Assembly: GCA_030646035.1 (NCBI GenBank)
Contig: JAUSMY010000055.1
Coordinates: 1-46,530, forward strand
Length of the DNA stretch: 46,530 bases
DNA from: Thermodesulfovibrionia bacterium
GTDB lineage: Bacteria > Nitrospirota > Thermodesulfovibrionia > UBA6902
Direction of reading: 5' to 3'
The translations under genes were made by a program, and so were the position numbers. Position 1 is the first letter of the stretch. The number at the start of each line of letters is the position of its first letter. Below, piece by piece: positions 9,163 through 16,536 of this stretch. The notes under the pieces are model-generated. The model was given only the letters and a program-made list of their open reading frames with translations. It did no database searches and was not told the origin of the DNA.

Positions 9163-9699
9163 ATGAAAAAAATAATTGTTCTACTCTTTGCAGCAGCATT
9201 AATATTCTCAGTTACAGCCTGCCAAAAGAAGGAGGAGGAGGCTGCAAAACCGCAGGCTGGATCTTCAGGGCCGATAATAGCAGACCAGTCATCAACCCCT
9301 GTTGAAAAAAATGCAATACCTAAAGAGTTCCAGGTCGTCGTTCCAGGCCCTGTAAAGAGCGGTTGGACAGATGTTGTGCTCATCCTTAAAGACAAGGAAA
9401 TGGGCAAGGAGAAGGAGTATAAGGTCAGGATAGGAGAGAAGTTTAATGTGCCTGACTCAGACCTTGTGGTCAAGGTAGGCTCCTTTTTACCGGATCTTAC
9501 AATTGACGGCAATATTATTACTTCCGCTTCAAATGAAGCAAAAAACCCTTCAGTAGGGATAGTTGTTTATGAAAAAGGATCTCAGATATTCCCTAAGTCA
9601 GGAAAAGAATGGGGATGGCTCTATGCCAACCTGCCGACCATTCATGCGTTTGAGCATGAGCGTTTTGGATTGCTCCTGAAAGAAGGCATTAAGAACTAG
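9163..9699 (+). CDS. DUF2155-type lipoprotein
   Basis: A 178-residue predicted lipoprotein. It has a short signal peptide ending in the lipobox SVTAC, a low-complexity linker (QKKEEEAAKPQ) and a C-terminal domain resembling DUF2155. That domain contains a beta-rich VRIGEKFNVP..VVKVGSFLPDL segment and a final GWLYANLPTIHAFEHERFGL. The function is unknown. It lies between two tRNA genes and probably sits in the outer or inner membrane facing the periplasm. Confidence 0.8.
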   Translation: MKKIIVLLFAAALIFSVTACQKKEEEAAKPQAGSSGPIIADQSSTPVEKNAIPKEFQVVVPGPVKSGWTDVVLILKDKEMGKEKEYKVRIGEKFNVPDSDLVVKVGSFLPDLTIDGNIITSASNEAKNPSVGIVVYEKGSQIFPKSGKEWGWLYANLPTIHAFEHERFGLLLKEGIKN

Positions 9700-9717
9700 G
9701 CCTGAATAGTTTCAAAT

Positions 9718-9794
9718 GCGCCCATAGCTCAATTGGATAGAGTGTCTGACTACGGATCAGAAGGTTGGGGGTTCAACTCCTCCTGGGCGCACCA
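9718..9794 (+). tRNA. tRNA-Arg(ACG)
   Basis: Acceptor stem GCGCCCA pairs with TGGGCGC and CCA is encoded. The anticodon loop in CTGACTACGGATCAG gives ACG, the anticodon whose A34 is converted to inosine by TadA. The tadA gene lies about 1.1 kb downstream. Confidence 0.95.
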
Positions 9795-9843
9795 TCTTTC
9801 TTTACTTTTCTGCCCAAAAGAGAACCTGAATAAATAAGATAAG

Positions 9844-10173
9844 TTAAGCTTCCTTGTCACTCTCCCTTCTGTCGCAATGCCTTTTTTCTTCTCCCGAATA
9901 AATCTCATGATTGTCATATGTCGCTTTCCTTATCATAAGCAACTTCTTCAGCATGTACGCCATTGCTATCCATGTTAAAGCGAAACTGAGAAAAATCAAC
10001 CCGACTGCAAACTGGATATAATCAAAAATAGCCTGCTGATTCACAATTGCTTCAGAGTGAATGGCTTTAAACACATTGATCACCATTGAACTGCTGTTAG
10101 GCCCCATAAGAGCGTATGTGCCAATCATTAAAAACAACACCGTGGAAATTTTCAATAACCAACGCATGTTCAC
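9844..10173 (-). CDS. Small membrane protein of unknown function
   Basis: 109 residues with two hydrophobic segments (about 6-24 and 52-75) and a charged C-terminal tail (EEKRHCDRRESDKEA). I do not recognise the family. A GGAGGC-type ribosome binding site precedes the ATG. It lies 33 bases after the lipoprotein gene on the same strand, so the two may form a small operon. Confidence 0.65.
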   Translation of the reverse strand: MNMRWLLKISTVLFLMIGTYALMGPNSSSMVINVFKAIHSEAIVNQQAIFDYIQFAVGLIFLSFALTWIAMAYMLKKLLMIRKATYDNHEIYSGEEKRHCDRRESDKEA

Positions 10174-10206
10174 TGCCTCCTTTTCTTAAAGTTTATTGCC
10201 GGGCTC

Positions 10207-10800
10207 TTATTCAGGTTTTACAGAATCTCCGACAGATATCTCATCTTTTTTTGATATTACCATCGCCTCAGAGGAATTAGTGTCCACTTTAATGGCCTTG
10301 CCTGAGGCTATCTTCTTTCCTTTTTTATAAATGCCGAAAACATCCCCGGGTTTTACCTTATCACCGCTGCCGAGAGATATTGAAATATTTATCCCGTCAA
10401 TATAAGTCACAAGCCCCTCTTCTTCCACATGTTTAGGCGCAGCCGCCTTTGCCGTTACAATAGACTCTATCAGATATATCCTCTTCGCCTGGTCCTCTAT
10501 CATCCTCTTATTGTTGAATATCTCTTTCTGAAGCTCAACATTGTCTTTATCGTGAAGGCTTCTCAGTTCTGCCATCCCTGTCTGTAACCCGTCGCTGGAA
10601 CCCTGAATCTCAGACTTAAGGCCCTGGTTCTCATTTTTGATCTCCTGTCTCAATTCCTGCCTGGCCGCATCAAGCTGCTCCCTGAACTCTGCTCTAAGTT
10701 CCATCTCAGACTGTTTTAACCTCACCTCATCGATTCCGGGGGTGGCGCAGCCTGATAAGATAACTCCAAAGAAAACCACTGTTATCCAACTCCATCTCAT
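10207..10800 (-). CDS. Coiled-coil lipoprotein with C-terminal SH3-like domain
   Basis: The start is placed at the ATG at 10800, not the upstream ATG at 10833, because AGGAGG lies just before it and the protein then begins MRWSWITVVFFGVILSGCAT, a clean lipoprotein signal with lipobox LSGC. A long charged coiled-coil region follows (about residues 20-110). The C-terminus has a small beta domain (GSGDKVKPGDVFGIYKKGK) like those that end flagellar or envelope accessory lipoproteins. The exact role is unknown. Confidence 0.75.
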   Translation of the reverse strand: MRWSWITVVFFGVILSGCATPGIDEVRLKQSEMELRAEFREQLDAARQELRQEIKNENQGLKSEIQGSSDGLQTGMAELRSLHDKDNVELQKEIFNNKRMIEDQAKRIYLIESIVTAKAAAPKHVEEEGLVTYIDGINISISLGSGDKVKPGDVFGIYKKGKKIASGKAIKVDTNSSEAMVISKKDEISVGDSVKPE

Positions 10801-10916
10801 ACGGCAGAATCCTCCTTGATTGATAAAAGACACAGCCTGACGATATCATCGGCTGACTGCATCAATATATATCATTATGCTACATTAATAGAGTCTCTTC
10901 AAGGAAATTTCTATTT

Positions 10917-11399
10917 ATGCGCGAATCAGATGAATATTACATGGGCATTGCCCTTAAAGAAGCTGAAAAGGCATTTGAGAAAGATGAGGTGCCTGTCGGA
11001 GCGGTCCTTGTAATAAATGACAGAATAATCGCCTCTGCTCATAACCTGAGAGAAGCGGAAAACGATCCTACCGCGCATGCTGAACTGCTCGCGATAAAAG
11101 AAGGCGCGATAACAAACAACGGATGGCGGCTTAACGAAGCAACGCTTTATGTAACAAAAGAGCCATGTGTAATGTGCGCCGGAGCAATGATCAATGCGCG
11201 CCTGGGCAGGCTTGTTTATGGATGCAGGGATACCCGATACGGTGCATCAGAAAGCATCTACCATATAACCACTGACCCGGCGCTCAATCATCGCGTTGAT
11301 GTAAGGTCAGGGGTGCTTGAAGAAGATTGCGGTGAAATACTGAAAAGATTTTTTCAAAAGTTGAGAATCAGGAATCAAAAGTTGACTGTAAAGGGCTGA
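10917..11399 (+). CDS. tadA: tRNA-specific adenosine deaminase
   Basis: Deaminates A34 to inosine in tRNA-Arg(ACG), allowing it to read CGU, CGC and CGA codons. 160 residues. The zinc site is visible: His54 and catalytic Glu56 in TAHAELLAI, and Cys84 and Cys87 in EPCVMCAGAM. The substrate-recognition region VYGCRDTRYGA is typical. The stop is TGA. The probable substrate tRNA gene is close by at 9718-9794. Confidence 0.95.
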   Translation: MRESDEYYMGIALKEAEKAFEKDEVPVGAVLVINDRIIASAHNLREAENDPTAHAELLAIKEGAITNNGWRLNEATLYVTKEPCVMCAGAMINARLGRLVYGCRDTRYGASESIYHITTDPALNHRVDVRSGVLEEDCGEILKRFFQKLRIRNQKLTVKG

Positions 11400-11415
11400 A
11401 AGTCTTTGTTTTATC

Positions 11416-11505
11416 GGAGAGGTGCCAGAGCGGTTGAATGGGGCGGTCTCGAAAACCGTTGTGGGGGCAACCTCACCCAGGGTTCAAATCCCTGCCTCTC
11501 CGCCA
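11416..11505 (+). tRNA. tRNA-Ser(CGA)
   Basis: Acceptor stem GGAGAGG/CCTCTCC with encoded CCA. The anticodon loop within GGTCTCGAAAACC gives CGA. A long variable arm and T-loop GGTTCAAATCC are present. It begins 16 bases after the tadA stop. Confidence 0.95.
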
Positions 11506-11538
11506 TATTTGAGTTAATTGTTGAAAAGTTGAAAATTA

Positions 11539-11586
11539 AAAGCTAAAAGGTATAAGGTATATAGCGTTAATTAACCTTTTAGCTTT
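11539..11586 (+). repeat. Inverted repeat between two serine tRNA genes
   Basis: AAAGCTAAAAGGT (11539-11551) is perfectly complementary to ACCTTTTAGCTTT (11574-11586), giving a 13-bp stem with a 22-base loop. It may act as a terminator or processing signal between the tRNA genes. There is no clean U-run after it. Confidence 0.55.
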
Positions 11587-11608
11587 ATACCCTAAACCCT
11601 GTTTTTTT

Positions 11609-11696
11609 GGAGAGGTGTCCGAGTGGCCGAAGGAGCACGCTTGGAAAGCGTGTGTACGGCAACGTACCGTGGGTTCGACTCCCACCCTCTCCGCCA
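11609..11696 (+). tRNA. tRNA-Ser(GGA)
   Basis: Acceptor stem GGAGAGG/CCTCTCC with encoded CCA. The anticodon loop in CACGCTTGGAAAGCGTG gives GGA. The variable arm is GTGTACGGCAACGTACC. This is the third serine tRNA within 2.7 kb. Confidence 0.95.
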
Positions 11697-11789
11697 TAAC
11701 AGGGCGAAAAAGTTTATGCTAACAGGTATAATACAAGCAATAACAAGACGTTAACTTTTCAGCTTTTCACTATTATCGTTATCGATTTT

Positions 11790-11899
11790 GTCGGGTCTTT
11801 GGGCCCTGTGCAACAGCGTACTGTGAACCCCGCCAGGTCCGGAAGGAAGCAACGGTAAGCAGCTATTATGTGTGCCGCAGGATCACCTGAAGGCCCGGC
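11790..11899 (+). ncRNA. ffs: Signal recognition particle RNA (4.5S type)
   Basis: The conserved SRP core is present: CAGGTCCGGAAGGAAGCAAC on the 5' side and TGTGCCGCAGGATCACCTG on the 3' side. The ends GTCGGGTCTT and AAGGCCCGGC pair, allowing G-U. About 110 bases, so it is the short bacterial form. A TATAAT box at 11727-11732 could be its -10, although the -35 is poor. It lies just upstream of dnaX, a common bacterial arrangement. Confidence 0.93.
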
Positions 11900-11938
11900 A
11901 TTATTAAATATAAGATCACAAACAACTCCTTTTATAAT

Positions 11939-13600
11939 ATGAGTTATATAGTCCTCGCAAGAAAATGGCGTCCCCAGAACTTTGAAGATCTCATCGGACA
12001 GGAGAATGTCGCGCAGACCTTTAAGAATGCCATCCTGCAAGACAGGATCGTCCATGCGTATCTCTTCTCCGGCCCCAGGGGGATAGGGAAGACATCAACA
12101 GCAAGGATACTTTCCAAGGCGCTTAACTGCACAGACCGGATAGAAGGCGAGCCCTGCGGCAAATGCGAAAGCTGCAAAGCCATAACTTCAGGAGCATCGG
12201 TTGACGTATTTGAGATAGACGGCGCGTCAAACACAGGGGTGGATGATGTCAGAGACCTGAGAGACGGGATAAAGTATGCCCCCTCAAGCGGAAAATACAA
12301 GATCTACATTATCGACGAAGTTCATATGCTGAGCACCCAGGCATTTAATGCGCTCTTAAAGACACTTGAAGAACCACCGCCGCATGTAATATTCATATTC
12401 GCAACGACCGAAGCTAAAAAGATACCAGCAACCATTCTCTCAAGGTGCCAGCACCATCTCTTCCGCAAGATACCCAAAGAGAGGATAAAGACGCAGCTGA
12501 AAAATATCGTTGAGGCGGAAAAGATAAATATACAGGAGACACCTCTGGATATGATAGCAAGAGCGGCGGATGGCAGCATGAGAGACGCCCTCACGCTGCT
12601 TGACCAGGCTGCTTCCTTCAGCAGCGATGTATCAGAAAAAGACCTTCAGATGCTGCTCGGGCTGCCTGAGATGGATGTCATATCAGGCCTTTCCGAAGCC
12701 ATCCTTGACGGCGACATAAACGGAACACTGTCGATAGTAAAAGACCAGACCGATAGAGGCTATGACCTGCGGTCTCTTACAAAAGAACTGCTTGAGCATT
12801 TCAGGAATCTCGCCATTGTTAAGGTGACTGAAAATGCTGAAAACTTTCTCGACTTCAGTGAAGACGAGGTTAAAGATCTCAGGAAACAGTCTGAAAAGGT
12901 CGGAATAGAGCCGCTTACGTTGATACTGACAGAACTGCTCAGACTTGACGGAGAAGTGAAAAGCGCGATGAACCCAAGATACACGCTTGAGCTCGGCCTC
13001 CTGAGGATGTCATTCGTAAAAGGCATGACATCCGTTGACGCAGTGATCAGGATGCTGAACGAGACACCCGGCTCACAGGATACGGCAACAGGAAGAAATA
13101 AGGAAATAAAAACAGAGTCCATTCCTGAAAAAAAAAGTATAAAGACTGAAGATCCCCATCCGGAAAATAAAATACAACCGCATGACAAGGCTGCTGCCTC
13201 TTCACATGAAACAACATATCATGATAAAGAAGAACTCTGGAATAAAGTAGTTGAGCACTTTGATGCTGAAGACCACACCCTTGCATGCAAGCTCGCCGAG
13301 GCCAGGGCTGTTGACCTCACGGCAAAGGAGCTTGTGATAGGCTTTAACGGCGGTATGTCGCTGCTTGCAGACTCTATTAAAAAGAATTCATCAAGCATAG
13401 AAGAGATCTTAAAGAAACTCGCAGGAAAGAAACTGAAGCTCAGCATAGTGCCTCTGGCTGCAAAAAAGAGTGAAAATAAAAACAGTATAACAAAAGAGAA
13501 TATAATCTCTGAACCGCTTGTTCAGGATGCCATGAAGATATTCAACAGCACGATACTGGAAGTAAAGTCACTTGAGGTAGTAGGTTCTGATGAGATCTAA
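11939..13600 (+). CDS. dnaX: DNA polymerase III subunits gamma/tau
   Basis: The clamp-loader ATPase that loads the beta clamp. 553 residues. Walker A GPRGIGKTST (Lys51), zinc module Cys64/73/76/79, Walker B and sensor motifs IIDEVHML and LSRCQHH. Domain III ends near residue 370. A linker and a tau-like C-terminal domain follow (ELWNKVVEHF..EILKKLAGKKL). A run of nine A residues at 13128-13136 (codons 397-400) sits after domain III. Slippage there in either direction meets a stop within about 4 codons, giving a gamma-like product of about 400 residues. Confidence 0.97.
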   Translation: MSYIVLARKWRPQNFEDLIGQENVAQTFKNAILQDRIVHAYLFSGPRGIGKTSTARILSKALNCTDRIEGEPCGKCESCKAITSGASVDVFEIDGASNTGVDDVRDLRDGIKYAPSSGKYKIYIIDEVHMLSTQAFNALLKTLEEPPPHVIFIFATTEAKKIPATILSRCQHHLFRKIPKERIKTQLKNIVEAEKINIQETPLDMIARAADGSMRDALTLLDQAASFSSDVSEKDLQMLLGLPEMDVISGLSEAILDGDINGTLSIVKDQTDRGYDLRSLTKELLEHFRNLAIVKVTENAENFLDFSEDEVKDLRKQSEKVGIEPLTLILTELLRLDGEVKSAMNPRYTLELGLLRMSFVKGMTSVDAVIRMLNETPGSQDTATGRNKEIKTESIPEKKSIKTEDPHPENKIQPHDKAAASSHETTYHDKEELWNKVVEHFDAEDHTLACKLAEARAVDLTAKELVIGFNGGMSLLADSIKKNSSSIEEILKKLAGKKLKLSIVPLAAKKSENKNSITKENIISEPLVQDAMKIFNSTILEVKSLEVVGSDEI

Positions 13601-13611
13601 CAATATATAAT

Positions 13612-13696
13612 TTCCCCTCTTTGGCAAAGAGGGGTCAGGGGAGATTTTAATATTAATTATAAAATCCCCCTCAATCCCCCTTTTACAAAGTGGGAC
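13612..13696. repeat. MITE-like inverted repeat between dnaX and ebfC
   Basis: Two imperfect arms of about 36 bases, CCCCTCTTTGGCAAAGAGGG.. and ..CCCCCTTTTACAAAGTGGGA, are reverse complements around an AT-rich centre (TTAATATTAATTATAA). Each arm can also form its own small hairpin. Related single arms occur at 28784-28820 and inside hypB (31526-31560). This looks like a dispersed palindromic element family. Confidence 0.65.
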
Positions 13697-13720
13697 AATC
13701 GATTTTTCATGGAGGATACA

Positions 13721-14050
13721 ATGTCAAATAAGATGCTTGGGGATATGATGAAGCAGGCCCAGAAGATGCAGCAGGAGATGGCAAAGATACAGGAAGAGGC
13801 AAAGAAGAAGACCGTTGAGGCCTCTGCAGGCGGCGGTATGGTTGTCGTGACAGCCAGCGGCGCAATGGAGATAGTCTCTGTCAAGATAGAGAAGGATGTC
13901 GTAAACCCTGACGATATAGAGATGCTTCAGGACCTGATAATCGCCGCCTCAAATGAGGCGCTTCGCAGGGCGCAGCAGATGGTTAATGATGATATGGGTA
14001 AACTGACCGGCGGAATGAAGCTCCCCGGCCTTGGGAATCTATTCGGTTAA
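13721..14050 (+). CDS. ebfC: Nucleoid-associated protein EbfC/YbaB
   Basis: A small DNA-binding protein that forms homodimers and coats the nucleoid. The start is placed at 13721 (MSNKMLGDMMKQAQKMQ) because GGAGG lies 6 bases before it; the ATG at 13709 is 12 bases upstream and has no such site. Typical core: N-terminal helix of Met and Gln, then VEASAGGGMVVVTASGAMEI. 109 residues. It is the middle gene of the conserved dnaX-ebfC-recR group, and its stop overlaps the recR start by one base. Confidence 0.93.
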   Translation: MSNKMLGDMMKQAQKMQQEMAKIQEEAKKKTVEASAGGGMVVVTASGAMEIVSVKIEKDVVNPDDIEMLQDLIIAASNEALRRAQQMVNDDMGKLTGGMKLPGLGNLFG

Positions 14051-14643
14051 TGAGCGGCAATATAGTAGAAAACCTTGTTACAGAACTCATGAGGCTCCCG
14101 GGCATAGGGAGAAAGACCGCCCAGCGCCTTTCGTTCTTTATTATGGGGATGCCTTATAATGAAGCCCGCTCAATGGCTGATGCCATCATCATGATAAAAG
14201 AGAAGGCACGCTTCTGCAGCCAGTGCTTCAGCGTCACAGAAGATGAGATGTGCCATATATGCAAAGACCCTGCAAGAGACAAGAGCAAGATATGTGTAGT
14301 CGAGGAGCCGAGCAACCTCATTGTCATTGAAAACGCCCGAATATATAACGGACTCTATCATGTCCTTCTCGGCGCGCTCTCACCTATTGACGGCATTACG
14401 CCTGACAAGCTCAAGATCAGCGAGCTTGCCGAGAGAGTGAAGAGAGGCGGGATATCAGAGGTCATCATCGCTACAAACCCGAATACAAAGGGCGAGACAA
14501 CCGCGCAGTACATCACCCGGGAATTGAAGCCCCTTGGAGTTAAGCTCTCAAGAATAGCCTACGGCCTCCCCATCGGCGGAGATATTGAATTTGCCGACGA
14601 GGTAACGCTTGCAAAATCACTTGAGGGAAGAAAGGAGCTGTAA
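14050..14643 (+). CDS. recR: Recombination mediator RecR
   Basis: Part of the RecFOR system that loads RecA at gapped DNA. 197 residues: helix-hairpin-helix LMRLPGIGRKTAQRLSFF, a C4 zinc finger (CSQC..CHIC), then a Toprim domain (CVVEEPSNLIVIE and YGLPIGGDIEFADEVTL). Translationally coupled to ebfC. Confidence 0.97.
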   Translation: MSGNIVENLVTELMRLPGIGRKTAQRLSFFIMGMPYNEARSMADAIIMIKEKARFCSQCFSVTEDEMCHICKDPARDKSKICVVEEPSNLIVIENARIYNGLYHVLLGALSPIDGITPDKLKISELAERVKRGGISEVIIATNPNTKGETTAQYITRELKPLGVKLSRIAYGLPIGGDIEFADEVTLAKSLEGRKEL

Positions 14644-14649
14644 CACAAG

Positions 14650-15006
14650 ATGGAAAATCATAAATTAGTGCTCCCCCAGCACATGAACCAGTACGGTTTT
14701 CTTTTTGGAGGCAACCTTCTAAAGTGGACAGATGAATATGCGTGGATAGCCGCAAGCCAGGATTATCCGGGCTGCAATTTTGTCACGATCGGGCTTGATA
14801 AGGTTGAATTCAAGCGAAGTGTCAGAAAAGGGACCATACTGAAATTTATCGCTCAAAAAACAAGAACAGGAAATACTTCAGTCCAGTATCGCATGAAAGT
14901 ATTTCGCGGCAACAGTCTTGATGAAGAGAACGACCTCATATTTTCTACCAATGTAACGTATGTACGCGTTGATGAAGAAGGCAGGAAAATACCTTTACCG
15001 AAATGA
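14650..15006 (+). CDS. Acyl-CoA thioesterase, hotdog fold (YciA/BFIT type)
   Basis: 118 residues forming one hotdog domain. The helix-start signature QHMNQYGFLFGGNLLKWTDE, with the conserved N-x-x-G-xx-GG pattern and the acidic DE, fits cytosolic acyl-CoA thioesterases. It likely hydrolyses acyl-CoAs to CoA and free acids; chain length cannot be told. The TGA stop overlaps the next ORF by 4 bases (ATGA), implying co-translation. Confidence 0.88.
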   Translation: MENHKLVLPQHMNQYGFLFGGNLLKWTDEYAWIAASQDYPGCNFVTIGLDKVEFKRSVRKGTILKFIAQKTRTGNTSVQYRMKVFRGNSLDEENDLIFSTNVTYVRVDEEGRKIPLPK

Positions 15007-15662
15007 TCATTGGAAATACCAATAAGCTTCCTTATTTCCTTTTCACTTTATACCTGATGGTCTTTGCTGCATTGGCTGTAGCCCCGCATGACCGTTCAAT
15101 ATGGTGGGCTGAGAATATCCCGATCATGCTGATTGTCCTCTTTCTGCTGTTGACCTACCATAAATATCAATTCTCAAATGCAGCGTATATATGCATGGCC
15201 TTTCTTATCTTCCTGCATACAGTCGGCGGGCATTACACCTTTGCGCTTGTCCCCTTTGACCATGTTACCAAACTGTTCGGGTTTGAAAGGAACCATTATG
15301 ACCGCATCACCCACTTTACAGTCGGATTTTATGCTTTCCCTATCGCTGAATTCATATTAAACAAAAGATGGGTAACAAAAAAATTAATACTCTTTTCCTT
15401 CCCTATTTTCACTATCTTTGCTGTCGCAAGCATATATGAGATCATAGAATGGTCATTTGCGATTGCTTCAGATCCATCAGCAGGATTGGCTTTTCTGGGG
15501 TCTCAGGGCGATGTCTGGGATGCGCAGAAAGATATGCTGGCAGACGGATTAGGCTCCGTATGTGTAATGGCATTCTTCAGTATGCTTAGAAGAAGAGAGA
15601 TCCTTCACTTTGCCAAGCATACAGACAGCGAAACAGCTCCCGCACATCAGGCAGGACGCTAA
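15003..15662 (+). CDS. DUF2238 (YjdF-like) inner-membrane protein
   Basis: 219 residues with about six hydrophobic helices (roughly 10-27, 37-52, 57-74, 100-120, 130-150 and 175-190). The conserved loops HDRSIWWAENIP, NHYDRITHFTVGF and ASIYEIIEWSFA..SQGDVWDAQKDM match the uncharacterised YjdF/DUF2238 family. Its acidic and histidine residues may bind metal, but function is unknown. Overlaps the thioesterase by 4 bases. Confidence 0.85.
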   Translation: MIIGNTNKLPYFLFTLYLMVFAALAVAPHDRSIWWAENIPIMLIVLFLLLTYHKYQFSNAAYICMAFLIFLHTVGGHYTFALVPFDHVTKLFGFERNHYDRITHFTVGFYAFPIAEFILNKRWVTKKLILFSFPIFTIFAVASIYEIIEWSFAIASDPSAGLAFLGSQGDVWDAQKDMLADGLGSVCVMAFFSMLRRREILHFAKHTDSETAPAHQAGR

Positions 15663-16054
15663 CAGATATAGGTTAAAACAATATCAGCCCCTATCGCCAT
15701 GAGTGACAATAGAAATATAATAAGGTAGTTAATGTTCTCAGGCGACCGCTTTATGGATGAGAGCAGGTAAACAAGAACTTCCCTCTCCTCTTCAGAAAGG
15801 CATGCTCCTGACTTTGCTTTTTCTATCAGGTGAAAATCATCAACAGCCTTTTTTCTCTTTATAGTTATACGGAATCGGTGATAGAAGAAGGCAAAGTTAC
15901 CCAGTACCGCAAAATACCATACCGGCCTGACCCAGGAAGGATATATATGGTCAATGATGATGAGTATCCTGAAGGCTGTTGAAGCCAGCAGCCCGATAAT
16001 AAATACAGTGTACATCGCGTAATTGGAAGACATGACAGGTTTTTCTTTATTCAT
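15659..16054 (-). CDS. Small membrane protein of unknown function
   Basis: 131 residues from the ATG at 16054. Three hydrophobic segments (about 10-35, 45-60 and 108-128) flank a charged loop (LIEKAKSGACLSEEEREVLVYLLSS). The frame is open upstream to 16306, but those codons lie antisense to the HNH gene and lack a start signal. The 3' end overlaps the convergent DUF2238 gene by 4 bases. I do not recognise a family. Confidence 0.55.
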   Translation of the reverse strand: MNKEKPVMSSNYAMYTVFIIGLLASTAFRILIIIDHIYPSWVRPVWYFAVLGNFAFFYHRFRITIKRKKAVDDFHLIEKAKSGACLSEEEREVLVYLLSSIKRSPENINYLIIFLLSLMAIGADIVLTYIC

Positions 16055-16130
16055 GAAGATGATTATAACATGATGCTTCCGTTGGGTTAAAATAATGATA
16101 TAATCTTTCCATAGATATACAGATATAAAA

Positions 16131-16445
16131 ATGCGTAAACAAAGATGGCCTAAAAAAACAGGCGGAAACAGATCCGTTGAAGAGATAATCAGGGGGCTGA
16201 AGAAGAACATCCCAGCTGACAACGGATACAGGGAGATGTCGCTCAAGATCCACGGACTGATATGCGCCAAGTGCGGAAGAGAGTTTGAGGACAAAGACAG
16301 AAACATCCTGACCGTTCACCATAAAGACGGCAACCACAATAACAACCCGCCTAACGGCTCTAACTGGGAAAACCTCTGCGTCCACTGCCACGAGGACGAG
16401 CACAGCAGAGGCCTGCTTGGCGGCTATTTAAGCGGTGAAAAATGA
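16131..16445 (+). CDS. HNH nuclease family protein (YajD-like)
   Basis: 104 residues. A zinc-binding HNH fold is visible: CAKCGREF, then LTVHHKDGNHNNNPPNGSNW and ENLCVHCHEDEHSR. Size and pattern resemble E. coli YajD. The cellular substrate is unknown. It starts 9 bases after a TATA-rich stretch with no clear ribosome binding site. Confidence 0.85.
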   Translation: MRKQRWPKKTGGNRSVEEIIRGLKKNIPADNGYREMSLKIHGLICAKCGREFEDKDRNILTVHHKDGNHNNNPPNGSNWENLCVHCHEDEHSRGLLGGYLSGEK

Positions 16446-16536
16446 GGCGGATAAGACTTAATTCGGATTTAATGCTAAAATTAAGGCTGTCAAGATGAAA
16501 AATTCAAATATGCAGCTCATGAAAGGAAATTAACAA

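Noticed and set aside
9032-11696. One of the serine tRNAs being tRNA-Sec (selC)
   Set aside because: Their anticodons are GCU, CGA and GGA, none is UCA, and the acceptor stems are 7 bp, not the 8 bp seen in tRNA-Sec.
13601-13708. A small gene between dnaX and ebfC
   Set aside because: The stretch is explained by the palindromic repeat, and no frame of useful length with a start signal exists.
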